A stretch of 64,000 nucleotides of DNA from NCBI RefSeq assembly GCF_019056395.1, contig NZ_CP077639.1, positions 3,226,001 to 3,290,000 of the forward strand, read 5' to 3'. This document shows positions 53,546 through 61,942 of the stretch, piece by piece. The notes under the pieces were generated by a model. That model was not told the origin of the DNA. It saw only the letters and a list, made by a program, of their open reading frames with translations, and ran no database searches. A program made the translations under genes and the position numbers. Position 1 is the first letter of the stretch. Every line of letters starts with the position of its first letter. This DNA is from Terribacillus sp. DMT04 (GTDB lineage Bacteria > Bacillota > Bacilli > Bacillales > Amphibacillaceae).

Positions 53546-55363
53546 ATGTTTAAACATTATACCATGTGTGAAGTCGTTTTACCTCTAGATTTGGAAAGAA
53601 AATTACCTGAAAATGATATTGCTTTTACCGTTAACCATTTAGTAGAAAGTATTCCAGATGAAGCTTTTGACGGTTTCCGTCGGGAAACCGGACACCCTGC
53701 TTATCACCCTCGCATGATGATGAAGATTATTTTATGTGCCTATACGCAATCCGTTTTCTCGGGCCGTAAGATTGAGTCATTACTTCAAGACAGCGTACGC
53801 ATGATGTGGCTTGCCCAAGATTATCAGCCCAGCTATCGCACCATCAACCGATTCCGTGTGAACCCTCACGTAAAAGAACTCTTACGCCAGTGCTTTGTCC
53901 AATTTCGCAGCCAGCTGGTTCAAGAAAAAGTCATTGAAGAAGAAGCCATTTTTATTGATGGCACCAAAATCGAAGCAAATGCCAACAAGTTTACTTTTGT
54001 ATGGCGGAAGTCCACTGAGAAATACAGTACGCAATTGGTGGAAAGATCGGCTCAGATGTATGAAGAACTGTTGGAGCAGGAAATTATCCCCGCAATCGAG
54101 CTGGAGAACCCCGAAGCCCTATCGGGCGAAGAGTTAACAAAAGTAGCAGAAAAACTGGACGAAAAAGTGCAGGAATACGATCGTCGCATAGAAGCAAGTG
54201 ATGATACTGCCGAACGCAAGCAGCTTCGTTCCGAACGTAAAGCACCAAAACAGTACCGAAAGCAAGTCAATGATTTCATTAAACGGAAATCAAAATATCA
54301 GGTCGACATGGAAATCTTCGGAGACAGAAATAGCTACTCCAAAACTGACCATGGTGCCACTTTTATGCGCATGAAAGATGATTATATGAAAAATGGCCAG
54401 CTTAAACCTGGGTACAATGTGCAGCTGGCTACTGAAGGTCAATATGCCCTGGCCTATGATGTGTTCCCGAATCCTACGGATACGCGAACTTTCATCCCTT
54501 TCCTTGATAAGATTGAACGGGACTTTTTTGAGCTGCCCGACTATATTGTCGCGGATGCCGGATATGGCAGTGAGCAAAATTATGATGATGTGGTAAATAA
54601 TCGGAAGCGCATCCCTCTCATCACCTATAATCACTACCGAAAAGAAAAGCAAAAGAAATATAAACAAGATCCTTACCAAGTAGCTCACTGGGATTACGAT
54701 GCCGAAGGCGACTTTTTCACTTGCCCGAATAACCGGAAATTAGCGTTTCGGTACCTATCCGAAAGATGCGACAAATTTGGATTCAAGCGTCATTATCGCG
54801 TGTATGAATGTGACGATTGTACTGCTTGTCCCTTACGTGCAGAATGTACGAAAGCGAAAGAAGGAAACAACCGGAAAATCTATTACAACGAAAGATGGGA
54901 AAAACAAAAAGCATATACCCAGCAATTACTCAGCGAAAAAGAAACAGGGAAAATTTACGGGAAACGTAAAATAGATGTCGAGCCAGTCTTCGGATTTCTG
55001 AAGGCTCATTTGTGTTTCACTCGTTTCTCGGTACGAAGTAAAGAGAAAGTGGAAAACGAATTAGGATTCGCCTTCATGGCGGTGAACATCAGGAAGTTCA
55101 CCGCCCGATCAGCAAGTATAGTAAGGAATTCAAAAAATATCAGATCAAAAAAGATCTCGGTCACCATTTTCCTGGTGACCGAGATCTTTTTTGTGTCAGA
55201 GAGGAGTTATGTCCCGCTCTCCGGGTCTTCTAATATATGTTTTTACTGCTGGAGCTTCATACTGTCGGAATTTCTCCAGGAGATTAGCAGAGTTCGTATC
55301 GGATATCGTCATATCACGATACTTCTCATGCATGAACTTTTCATCTGCCATATGGTTGAATAA
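53546..55363 (+). CDS. IS1182-family transposase (DDE)
   Basis: A 605-codon frame. The N-terminal DUF772-type region (HPRMMMKIILCAYTQ, SYRTINRFR) and DDE residues Asp138 (FIDGTKIEANAN), Asp337 (IVADAGYGSE) and Glu479 (DVEPVFGFLKAH) are present, with the zinc-like CDDCTACPLRAEC between. GAGGAGGG precedes the ATG. Past about residue 515 (MAVNIRKFTARSA) the frame runs through a 20-bp terminator palindrome, then the right inverted repeat, and about 47 codons into the neighbouring gene on the opposite strand. The natural protein probably ends earlier, so the last 40-60 residues are doubtful. Confidence 0.85.
   Translation: MFKHYTMCEVVLPLDLERKLPENDIAFTVNHLVESIPDEAFDGFRRETGHPAYHPRMMMKIILCAYTQSVFSGRKIESLLQDSVRMMWLAQDYQPSYRTINRFRVNPHVKELLRQCFVQFRSQLVQEKVIEEEAIFIDGTKIEANANKFTFVWRKSTEKYSTQLVERSAQMYEELLEQEIIPAIELENPEALSGEELTKVAEKLDEKVQEYDRRIEASDDTAERKQLRSERKAPKQYRKQVNDFIKRKSKYQVDMEIFGDRNSYSKTDHGATFMRMKDDYMKNGQLKPGYNVQLATEGQYALAYDVFPNPTDTRTFIPFLDKIERDFFELPDYIVADAGYGSEQNYDDVVNNRKRIPLITYNHYRKEKQKKYKQDPYQVAHWDYDAEGDFFTCPNNRKLAFRYLSERCDKFGFKRHYRVYECDDCTACPLRAECTKAKEGNNRKIYYNERWEKQKAYTQQLLSEKETGKIYGKRKIDVEPVFGFLKAHLCFTRFSVRSKEKVENELGFAFMAVNIRKFTARSASIVRNSKNIRSKKISVTIFLVTEIFFVSERSYVPLSGSSNICFYCWSFILSEFLQEISRVRIGYRHITILLMHELFICHMVE
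55147..55192. terminator. Perfect 20-bp terminator palindrome at the IS right end
   Basis: 55147-55166 pairs with 55173-55192 without mismatch, with T6 and A6 flanks, so it can act in both directions. It lies inside the transposase frame and three bases beyond the stop of the LOG-family gene. Confidence 0.85.
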
Positions 55364-55795
55364 ATTGATCAGCAAATCATAATAGCCTTCCACATTTAAA
55401 ATACCGAGCGGTTTCTTATGCAGACCAAGCTGTGCCCAAGTGAAGATCTCGAAGAATTCTTCAAGCGTTCCTGGTCCGCCTGGCAGTGCAACGAATCCAT
55501 CCGCCAGCTCTGCCATCTTGGCTTTTCGCTCGTGCATAGAAGAGACAACCATCAATTCAGATACATGCGAATGTGCAACCTCTCGTTTTTCCAGAAAGTC
55601 AGGTATAACGCCGATTACATGGCCGCCGGCTTTCATAGCACCATCTGCAACTGCTCCCATCAACCCTACACTTGCACCGCCATAGACAAGCGTAAGCTTC
55701 TGTTCGGCCAGCGTTTTTCCTAGTTCTTTAGCCGCCTCCATGTAAGCCGGAGATGCACCTTCACTAGAACCGCAAAATACAGCAATACGTTTCAT
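55196..55795 (-). CDS. LOG-family protein (cytokinin riboside 5'-monophosphate phosphoribohydrolase type)
   Basis: A 199-residue Rossmann-fold protein like YvdD. The LOG signature PGGPGTLEEFFE is preceded by HERKAKMAELADGF, and the nucleotide loop is VYGGASVGLMG. Such enzymes release nucleobases from nucleoside monophosphates. The last eight codons (ERDITPL and stop) fall in the inverted repeat and end of the IS, so the native C terminus after VKTYI has been replaced. The active site is not affected. The next gene upstream, an alkylation repair protein, ends four bases before its start. Confidence 0.9.
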   Translation of the reverse strand: MKRIAVFCGSSEGASPAYMEAAKELGKTLAEQKLTLVYGGASVGLMGAVADGAMKAGGHVIGVIPDFLEKREVAHSHVSELMVVSSMHERKAKMAELADGFVALPGGPGTLEEFFEIFTWAQLGLHKKPLGILNVEGYYDLLINLFNHMADEKFMHEKYRDMTISDTNSANLLEKFRQYEAPAVKTYIRRPGERDITPL

Positions 55796-55799
55796 ACCT

Positions 55800-56906
55800 T
55801 CACTCCTTTTTGATTAGTTCCAACTCAGTACTCGCTACTTCTATACCATTTGCTAACAGCGCAATCCGATGCACACCTGGATAGTGCACCCTGGTCGTCA
55901 AATCACTCCATTTATGTACGCGTTCCTTGGCAATATCTTCACCTGCTGCAAACACGCGATCAGAAAGAAGGAATTTCTTTGTTGTGATTTTCCGTTTTTT
56001 AATAAAATCAATGCTATATTCAATACGTAATTTTGCCTGTTGCTTCACATGGAAAGCATAAGCGAGGGTAACTGTTTCACCAATATTCACTCGCTGTCTA
56101 TCTGCTGCAATGGCAACATCTGCTAGTGCGCCTTTGACATCTTCATATCCGAACAAGGCCAGCACTTCTGGTTCTCCGCTTCGCAGCAATGTCCGGCAGC
56201 CGTGCCGAATAATCCAATCTGTTTCCTTAGAATAGTCATTCCAGCGTTTTGCGGTTTGAATAACAAGCTCAGGATGATCTTTGCTAATATCATTTAGATT
56301 GTTGGCAACACTTTTCCGTACATACAAAGAAGGATCGGCTTTGAGTAATTCCAGCACTTCCAGAACAGGCTGCGGTTCCGCTTTGAATTGACTGATTGCT
56401 TGTCCCCATGGCAGTCTTGGTCGACACCCTTCACTTGCCAGTCGGCGAACGTGATGATTTTCTGATTGCGCCCACTCCTTCATCTTGAGCATAATACGCT
56501 CTGGCGCTCTAATCAGAAACGGTCTAATCGCAAATTCAGCCGTCGATCTTTTCGTAAATACCTCCAGAGCATGCAGCGAGATTTCTTCATGTGCAGGATT
56601 TTGCCCAAATACTTCTACAAAATCAGGGATAAACAAATAAGGAAACCCTTCGTATTGTGCTTCGATTGCTAACAAGATGGTTACCGCCTCTGGATAATCA
56701 TCTGGCAGCAGTGAACCCAGCACTAGTGCTATGCGACGTATTCTTGCTTTTAGCTCCAGCTCTTCCCAGCCGTCATCCATCACATCAGCCAAGAACTTAT
56801 TCTCTTCAAATTCGCCATATTCCTCTTTCACTACAGAAGCGAAATGTTCAAGAAATTCTTTCGTATACATCGCCTTCATTGGCTCTGCCACTTGTACCGC
56901 CTCCAT
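55800..56906 (-). CDS. HEAT-repeat DNA alkylation repair protein (AlkC-like)
   Basis: A 368-residue protein of the AlkC/AlkD superfamily of DNA glycosylases, which remove N3- and N7-alkylated purines without base flipping in known members. Helical HEAT repeats fill about residues 1-255 (HVRRLASEGCRPRLPWG, LYVRKSVANNLNDISKDHP, WIIRHGCRTLLRSG). The last 100 residues are beta-rich (TVTLAYAFHVKQQAKLRIEYSIDF in parts), like the Ig-like domain of AlkC. The start codon lacks a clear ribosome binding site, so the first nine residues are uncertain. It is probably in one operon with the LOG gene. Confidence 0.85.
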   Translation of the reverse strand: MEAVQVAEPMKAMYTKEFLEHFASVVKEEYGEFEENKFLADVMDDGWEELELKARIRRIALVLGSLLPDDYPEAVTILLAIEAQYEGFPYLFIPDFVEVFGQNPAHEEISLHALEVFTKRSTAEFAIRPFLIRAPERIMLKMKEWAQSENHHVRRLASEGCRPRLPWGQAISQFKAEPQPVLEVLELLKADPSLYVRKSVANNLNDISKDHPELVIQTAKRWNDYSKETDWIIRHGCRTLLRSGEPEVLALFGYEDVKGALADVAIAADRQRVNIGETVTLAYAFHVKQQAKLRIEYSIDFIKKRKITTKKFLLSDRVFAAGEDIAKERVHKWSDLTTRVHYPGVHRIALLANGIEVASTELELIKKE

Positions 56907-56962
56907 ATTATCTGTATCTATATTTTACAGGAAAGAAGCGGTAAACTACAAATAAGCCCCTG

Positions 56963-57589
56963 TTAAAAAATTCTGCTTAAAAATCGCACAAAGAATACAA
57001 TCGCAAAGTAGCTAAGTACCAGACCTGCACCAATCGAGACCCATTTCACGACTGTCTCATTGACAACTTTCCTTGTCCCAGCCACGATGCTCATTAGCCC
57101 AACATCATGAACCTGAATACCTGCCAATACACCAAGTCCGGCTACGATGAAAGAAAGCTCGCTCCCTTCTGCAAAACTGCTGGATAGAAACGTCCCAAAC
57201 ACGCTAATCCAAAATACAAGATTACTAGGGGAAACTGCTACAAGAAGTCCATTCTTGTAGGATGAAGCTAGCCTTTTTGTCGTTTTTTCGCCGCCTAGTG
57301 TGATCTGCTTGTCCGCATTTTTAATACTATCGTACGCAATATACATTAAAAAGATTGCACCTAACAGCCACATGCCTGTTTGAATGGTTGGAGCAGCTAA
57401 AATGGGAGCCAGCCCAAGAAATAATGCCAGCATCAATAGGAAGTCAACTGTCATCCCGCCGACACCTACCATCCATCCATGCCAGAAACCATTCTTTAAC
57501 CCTTGCTTGGTCATTTCAATCGTCACCGTACCAACTGGCAAGGCAATAGAGAAACCTAAGAGCACGTTTGTTAAAAATAGTGAAATCAT
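56963..57589 (-). CDS. LysE-family exporter
   Basis: A 208-residue membrane protein with about six helices and the LysE/RhtB N-terminal motif (FLTNVLLGFSIALPVGTVTIEM). The central loop is charged (KNADKQITLGGEKTTKR) and SPSNLVFWISVFGTF is typical of the family. These proteins export amino acids such as lysine, threonine or homoserine; the substrate is unknown. ATG 57589 is preferred; a GTG lies three codons upstream. Confidence 0.88.
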   Translation of the reverse strand: MISLFLTNVLLGFSIALPVGTVTIEMTKQGLKNGFWHGWMVGVGGMTVDFLLMLALFLGLAPILAAPTIQTGMWLLGAIFLMYIAYDSIKNADKQITLGGEKTTKRLASSYKNGLLVAVSPSNLVFWISVFGTFLSSSFAEGSELSFIVAGLGVLAGIQVHDVGLMSIVAGTRKVVNETVVKWVSIGAGLVLSYFAIVFFVRFLSRIF

Positions 57590-57660
57590 TACAATCACCG
57601 CCTTCAGATATGGTTTAATAATACAATTATGTTAATAAAAATACAATAAGAGGAGCATAT

Positions 57661-58185
57661 ATGATGTACAGTAAGCAACTTGTCCACCTTCGTCCTATAG
57701 CGGTATCCGATGCAGCGTATCTCTTTGCATTCTGGTCTGATCCCGAAGTGACAGCTTTCATGAATATTTCGCCCATGCAACGTGTGGAGCAGGCAGAAGA
57801 AATGATTGCATACATTACCCAGCTTAATAATGCGAATCGATACACAATTGTATTGAATGAACATACAATTATCGGAACCTGCGGCTTCAACTATATTGAC
57901 TCTGCGAATCAGCGAGGTGAAATTGGCTATGAATTAGGAAAGAAATATTGGAGAAAGGGATATATGAGTCAAGCATTGCAAGCTTTGCTTCAAGAAGGAT
58001 ATTTCCAATTAGATTTAAATAGAATAGAAGCCAAAGTGGAACCTAAAAACAGTGCATCACGTATGCTGCTTGAGAAATTTGGCTTTCGGCAGGAGGGCAC
58101 ATTACGACAATACGAGAAACGGAATGGCGTTTTTCTGGATATGATTTTCTACAGTCTGCTGCAGACTGACTATACAGCTATATGA
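57661..58185 (+). CDS. GNAT acetyltransferase, RimJ/RimL-like
   Basis: A 174-residue acetyltransferase. The acetyl-CoA loop is in YELGKKYWRKGYMSQAL and the end DLNRIEAKVEPKNSASRMLLEKFGF matches the RimJ/RimL group (read in parts). GAGGAG lies before the ATG. A second member of this family is at 47746-48297, but the two are not very similar. Confidence 0.88.
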   Translation: MMYSKQLVHLRPIAVSDAAYLFAFWSDPEVTAFMNISPMQRVEQAEEMIAYITQLNNANRYTIVLNEHTIIGTCGFNYIDSANQRGEIGYELGKKYWRKGYMSQALQALLQEGYFQLDLNRIEAKVEPKNSASRMLLEKFGFRQEGTLRQYEKRNGVFLDMIFYSLLQTDYTAI

Positions 58186-58243
58186 AACTTCCAGATAAAC
58201 TATTCGTAGAATAAAGCAGTGTGTATGTATGAGGTGATGATAA

Positions 58244-58690
58244 ATGAGCAAACGAAATAAAAAATCTAAGATTCTCATTGCCTCTCTTTTACTACTAATA
58301 GTAGTAGGTACCTTTGCTTTTGTAGCTGTATTGTATTATTTCAGCTTTCTAGGTGCTTTCAGCATTTTAGATGTCTTCTATGAAACACCAAAGCACTTAG
58401 CTGTCTTTGTCGGCATCTATCTTATTTTAAGTATCATCGGAGAATTTTTTGTCAAAGGTATTTACTATGTTAGAAAGAGAAAGCGCAGGGCCGATACGTT
58501 CTCTGAATACATGCTATTATTCTGCATGAACTTTATCATGAATTGGCTGATCATTTCCATGATTGATGGTCTTTATCAACCTGTTCATGTAGAGTGGTAC
58601 ACAGAAATTGTTCTCGGAGCATTCATTTCACTGGCAGAAGTTCTTCTGGATAATGGCAGTAAAAAGGAGAAAGATGACCGCAGCAACTAA
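58244..58690 (+). CDS. yrvL: YrvL-family membrane protein
   Basis: A 148-residue protein with four hydrophobic segments and KR-rich loops, matching YrvL of Bacillus (FSILDVFYETPKHLAVF, EYMLLFCMNFIMNWLIISMID, EWYTEIVLGAFISLAEVLLDN in parts). In B. subtilis yrvL is linked to the acid-activated sigma-O/RsoA system as a negative factor. No sigma-O genes are in the window. GAGGTGAT precedes the ATG. Confidence 0.8.
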   Translation: MSKRNKKSKILIASLLLLIVVGTFAFVAVLYYFSFLGAFSILDVFYETPKHLAVFVGIYLILSIIGEFFVKGIYYVRKRKRRADTFSEYMLLFCMNFIMNWLIISMIDGLYQPVHVEWYTEIVLGAFISLAEVLLDNGSKKEKDDRSN

Positions 58691-58711
58691 CTGCGGTCTC
58701 TTTCCAATTGA

Positions 58712-58819
58712 TTAGTAACCGCCGCCAACGTAAGAAGCACCGATGATAATCAACAAAATGAAAAGCACTACTAAAAGTGCGAAACCGCTGCCGTAACCGC
58801 CACCGTAACCTTCAGACAT
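58712..58819 (-). CDS. YjcZ-family small sporulation peptide
   Basis: A 35-residue peptide, [12 protein letters not shown] at the start, one hydrophobic helix [18 protein letters not shown] and the end VGGGY. This is the pattern of the YjcZ/YhcO-like small spore proteins found in many Bacillaceae. AGGGGAT lies before the ATG at 58819. Too short for routine gene finding. Confidence 0.9.
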   Translation of the reverse strand: MSEGYGGGYGSGFALLVVLFILLIIIGASYVGGGY

Positions 58820-58994
58820 GATATCCCCTCCTTTTCTTTTCAAGCCATTCTATGTAGAAGGAAACCAATGCGTACCGACTAGCAGCATAGAAAATTACAA
58901 ACAGCAAAAATCGCTTCCGAATATAGTCTTTCTACTGCATTCGGAAGCGATCATTTTTGCTTTTTCAATGGTTCACACTGCTCTCATATTTATA

Positions 58995-59195
58995 TTAGTT
59001 GTTGTTATTGTTGGAACGGCCGCCTTTAGAGCCAATCTCTTGGAAATGCTCCTGATCGTGTTGCTCTGCGTTAGACTCTCCGCCTTTGGAGCCTATCTCT
59101 TGATAAAATTCTTTATCATGATTTTTAGATGTTGCTTGTCCGCCTTTTTTGCCTGCTTCTTCATAACTCATTTTACCGTTGTTACTGTCTGCCAT
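58995..59195 (-). CDS. KGG-repeat general stress protein
   Basis: A 66-residue hydrophilic protein with three KGG motifs (EAGKKGGQATSKNH, EIGSKGGESN, EIGSKGGRSN) and a poly-Asn end, like GsiB, YciG and Con-10 stress proteins. Such proteins are disordered and help against drying, salt or heat. GAGGAGGAG lies before the ATG. A sigma-B promoter is found about 90 bases upstream, in keeping with a general stress gene. Confidence 0.92.
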   Translation of the reverse strand: MADSNNGKMSYEEAGKKGGQATSKNHDKEFYQEIGSKGGESNAEQHDQEHFQEIGSKGGRSNNNNN

Positions 59196-59281
59196 GTTAA
59201 TCTCCTCCTCAAGAATAATATGTCTCTTTTGTAGTAGCTTAACTAGTAGTGTAACGATGCGTGGCCACGCTTAGTAGATGT

Positions 59282-59306
59282 ATTCCCGGATCACACCTAT
59301 CTAAAC
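59282..59306 (-). promoter_or_regulatory. Sigma-B promoter of the KGG stress gene
   Basis: On the minus strand GTTTAG (59306-59301), 13-base spacer, GGGAAT (59287-59282), matching the sigma-B consensus GTTTAA-N12-15-GGGWAW. Confidence 0.88.
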
Positions 59307-59416
59307 AAGGAGGTCTAAATTTAGGAGAAAAGTTGGATGATACATAATGTCAGTTTTTTTATTCGGCATTACGCCTTAACCTATTCCATAAGTACACTTA
59401 ACTACGCGAGCAACGT

Positions 59417-59446
59417 AAAAGAAGCAGGCGTCATTCTGCCTGCTTC
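59417..59446 (-). terminator. Terminator of the large exported protein gene
   Basis: GAAGCAGGC (59421-59429) pairs with GCCTGCTTC (59438-59446), with a short T run on the minus strand. Confidence 0.7.
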
Positions 59447-59454
59447 CTCCTAAG

Positions 59455-61749
59455 TTAGGCTGCACATTTCCAGCTTTTATCGTGCCCTTTTCCCTTGCCT
59501 TTTCCTTTATCTGCTCCTTTATGCTTACCATTATCTGTTTTACATGGAGCAGGAACGGGTTGTTCTTCTGCAGGTTCTTCTGCTTGTACAACTTCCGTAA
59601 TGTTAGCTGGTGATACAGGTTTCAACTGATACGTTCCATTGAAAATGGCGGATACACCTGTAATGTTTACTGCATCTCCTTCATGGAACTGTGAAACGAA
59701 GGCGGAATAATCTAATCCAATTCTGTTATCGACCCGCACGCGTGTAACATGACCGTCTGCTGCTGTTGCATCAAACTCAAATGTACCGTAAGTGTTAACT
59801 TCTTCTATGTTTGTTACTGTTACTTCTGTCAGTTTTACTAGCTGCCCCTGATTTGTTTCATCAATCGCTGAAACGACTTTCGGCGCAGGAACCTCTTCTT
59901 GGCCAATCACTTCAGACTGGATAATGTCCGTCAATTCAACTTCATCATTATAGGTTGTCTTTACACCAGTAATTTGAATACGATCTCCTGGCTGGAAGCT
60001 TTCACTATCCTGGAAAACATAAATACCGGCAGAGTCGTCTTGCATATAAAAACCTTTGCCTCCGAAGCTGCCTGTTTCAGAAGTTACGATACCTTCCACT
60101 GTTACTACTTCTCCGTCCGCTACTGTGCGTGCCTCCTGAATAGGTGCTGTGTCTGGCAGCTTCACTTCATCTCCAGGCAGGGGTTCAGCTGCTACATTGC
60201 CTACTTGAACTGATTTTGTCAGTACATTGCCGCCATCCTGCCGTACTCGCAAGTTGGCTGTACCATCCGCCGTTGCAGGATTTAGCTGTCCAGGGACTTC
60301 CACTGTCGCTCTCCCTGTTGCATCAGCTGTAACAGAGAAACGGCTGCTATATCCGTAACTGCTTGGCCATGTTCCTGTTGTATTGAACTTTCCGATTTGC
60401 TGACCGCCTGGCAAATATGTGCCTAACTGCAGATCAGTTAGCGTTTCACCTGGCTGCAGGTTTTCTACTACTAGGCGTACTTCAAATTCCTGTTGTGTTG
60501 GCAATGTAGTTGGTGTTACAACGCTGTATGTCGGATTTGATGCCACTTCATCAGATCCGTATGCACCAGCAGCAAACGTACTTGGATCATACCAGCGATA
60601 GCCTGTTGGCGGATTTCTCCATGGCTCTGCTTCTGTTTCAGTTGTCAGTTCTGGATTTTCATTTATTTCTGCTGTCTCAAGAAGTGGTGTTTCTTCACTA
60701 AGTGTGATAGAAGTTTCCTCGAAACTTGCGTAGGTTTCTTTCTCACTCAACCAGTTCATAACATTCAGCAAGTATTGGCCGTTATTTCCTTCTCCAGTAA
60801 AGCCATCATACGTACGCTTCGTGCTGCCGCTATCTTCTCGAAGGTACTTCGGTGTAGCATCTTCTACTGGTGAAGAATCTCCAATAAAGGCCGCTTTCCC
60901 TTGTTCAACTTTTGAGATGGCAGCAAAAGCCCCCTCATCAATCCCGCCGTTCGCGTATACTCCCTGATCAACAGCATTCGGCCAAGCCGGGATATTTTCT
61001 GGGAAATAGATAAGTCCTTTCGCTTTTGCAGGGTCGAGAATTGTCAGAGTAGCACCTGCATGGGACTCTACAACTTCAATTCCTTCTGTAATTCCGAAAG
61101 AATCTTCCTGACTAACGACAGTTTGTCCCGCTTCAATATCGCCAACTGCATTGAAGCGGAATCGAATCCCAAAATTGTCACCAAGCCAATCAGAACTTTC
61201 TACACCTTGCATTCGGTCAGAACTTGCTTCGTCCGCTGTCATTCCTTTTGCAGGATTATCAAAGGCACCGCGACGGTATCCATTGAAAATCTCACCAGAG
61301 TCCCAGCGATTGTAGTTGCGATCCGCATTATAATGATCGCCAATGAAGAAAATACTGCCGCCCTCCTGTGTATAGCGCAGCATCGCATCCTGTTCCGATG
61401 CTTTAAATGGAATATTCGGTTCCGGAATCACAAAAACGTCATAAGCGCTTAGATCGCTGTAAGTAATTGGCGACGTTTTACGCAGCTCTTTTACATAATA
61501 GCCATCTTTCGCTAAAGCATCTCCAAAATCAGAAAATGCACCATCGATTACCCAATCGGATGCACCTGCTGTTTGTCCGTGCGTATTATCAAATAATACC
61601 TTTTTGCCGTTAGCTTCGCCTGTCGGCTGCAGCTCCGGCGCCGGATCAGCTGCTGTTTCCGCATCACTTTGCTGCGCATAGCCGAACAATGTTACAGGGA
61701 TAAGTAAAACCGCCAAAATGAGACCTTTCCAATCCATCGCTTTCTTCAC
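59455..61749 (-). CDS. Exported multidomain protein: GATase-like domain, OB-fold domains, Lys-rich tail
   Basis: A 764-residue secreted protein. GTG 61749 is chosen because AGGGAGGA lies eight bases upstream; it gives a classical signal peptide (VKKAMDWKGLILAVLLIPV, cleaved near FGYA-QQ). Residues about 45-330 resemble a glutamine-amidotransferase-like fold (KVLFDNTHGQTAG, GGSIFFIGDHYNADRNYNRWD). Then a Ser/Glu/Thr linker, an Ig-like or beta domain, and two OB-fold repeats (GKGFYMQDDSAGIYVFQDS and a second) of the kind linked to YhcR-type nucleases. The tail is GKHKGADKGKGKGKGHDK. No nuclease domain is seen. It may bind DNA or another polyanion at the cell surface. Confidence 0.75.
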   Translation of the reverse strand: MKKAMDWKGLILAVLLIPVTLFGYAQQSDAETAADPAPELQPTGEANGKKVLFDNTHGQTAGASDWVIDGAFSDFGDALAKDGYYVKELRKTSPITYSDLSAYDVFVIPEPNIPFKASEQDAMLRYTQEGGSIFFIGDHYNADRNYNRWDSGEIFNGYRRGAFDNPAKGMTADEASSDRMQGVESSDWLGDNFGIRFRFNAVGDIEAGQTVVSQEDSFGITEGIEVVESHAGATLTILDPAKAKGLIYFPENIPAWPNAVDQGVYANGGIDEGAFAAISKVEQGKAAFIGDSSPVEDATPKYLREDSGSTKRTYDGFTGEGNNGQYLLNVMNWLSEKETYASFEETSITLSEETPLLETAEINENPELTTETEAEPWRNPPTGYRWYDPSTFAAGAYGSDEVASNPTYSVVTPTTLPTQQEFEVRLVVENLQPGETLTDLQLGTYLPGGQQIGKFNTTGTWPSSYGYSSRFSVTADATGRATVEVPGQLNPATADGTANLRVRQDGGNVLTKSVQVGNVAAEPLPGDEVKLPDTAPIQEARTVADGEVVTVEGIVTSETGSFGGKGFYMQDDSAGIYVFQDSESFQPGDRIQITGVKTTYNDEVELTDIIQSEVIGQEEVPAPKVVSAIDETNQGQLVKLTEVTVTNIEEVNTYGTFEFDATAADGHVTRVRVDNRIGLDYSAFVSQFHEGDAVNITGVSAIFNGTYQLKPVSPANITEVVQAEEPAEEQPVPAPCKTDNGKHKGADKGKGKGKGHDKSWKCAA

Positions 61750-61908
61750 GAATAGATTCCTCCCTCTGTTATATAAGATGAGCATAGCAAATCCTCCACC
61801 AACTTTGGGTGCATTTACAAAAAAGCTACACAAGCAGAGAAATATTTACGTTGCTGTCATCTTACTGTATAAAAGGAACAACATTAGACTTTCTACAACC
61901 TTGAGGCA

Positions 61909-61936
61909 CAAAAAAACTGCATGCTTGTGCATGCAG
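61909..61936 (-). terminator. Terminator of the beta-helix protein gene
   Basis: CTGCATGC (61917-61924) pairs with GCATGCAG (61929-61936); T7 follows on the minus strand, six bases after the stop codon. Confidence 0.85.
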
Positions 61937-61942
61937 CTGCAG

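Larger units (their letters stand above)
53374..55221 (+). mobile_element. IS1182-family insertion sequence
   Basis: About 1848 bp bounded by imperfect inverted repeats GAGACTGGGACAAAAC (53374-53389) and the complement of 55206-55221, GAGAGCGGGACATAAC (13/16). It contains one transposase gene and hairpins near both ends that insulate it. No clear target duplication is seen, so the exact ends are uncertain. It lies between the stop of the cytidine deaminase gene and the 3' end of the convergent LOG gene. Confidence 0.8.

Noticed and set aside
53360-55240. Target-site duplication around the IS
   Set aside because: Bases next to the proposed inverted repeats (AAATAA on the left, CGGGTC on the right) do not match, so no duplication is claimed.
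57604-57890. Minus-strand frames between the LysE and acetyltransferase genes
   Set aside because: They lie antisense to the acetyltransferase gene, which has a clear motif set and ribosome binding site.
58818-59234. 138-codon plus-strand frame over the KGG stress gene
   Set aside because: Antisense shadow of the KGG gene and its leader; no family resemblance, and a sigma-B promoter and ribosome binding site support the minus strand.
59455-61749. LPXTG or other sortase anchor on the large exported protein
   Set aside because: The C terminus is a Lys/Gly-rich hydrophilic tail without LPXTG motif or hydrophobic segment.
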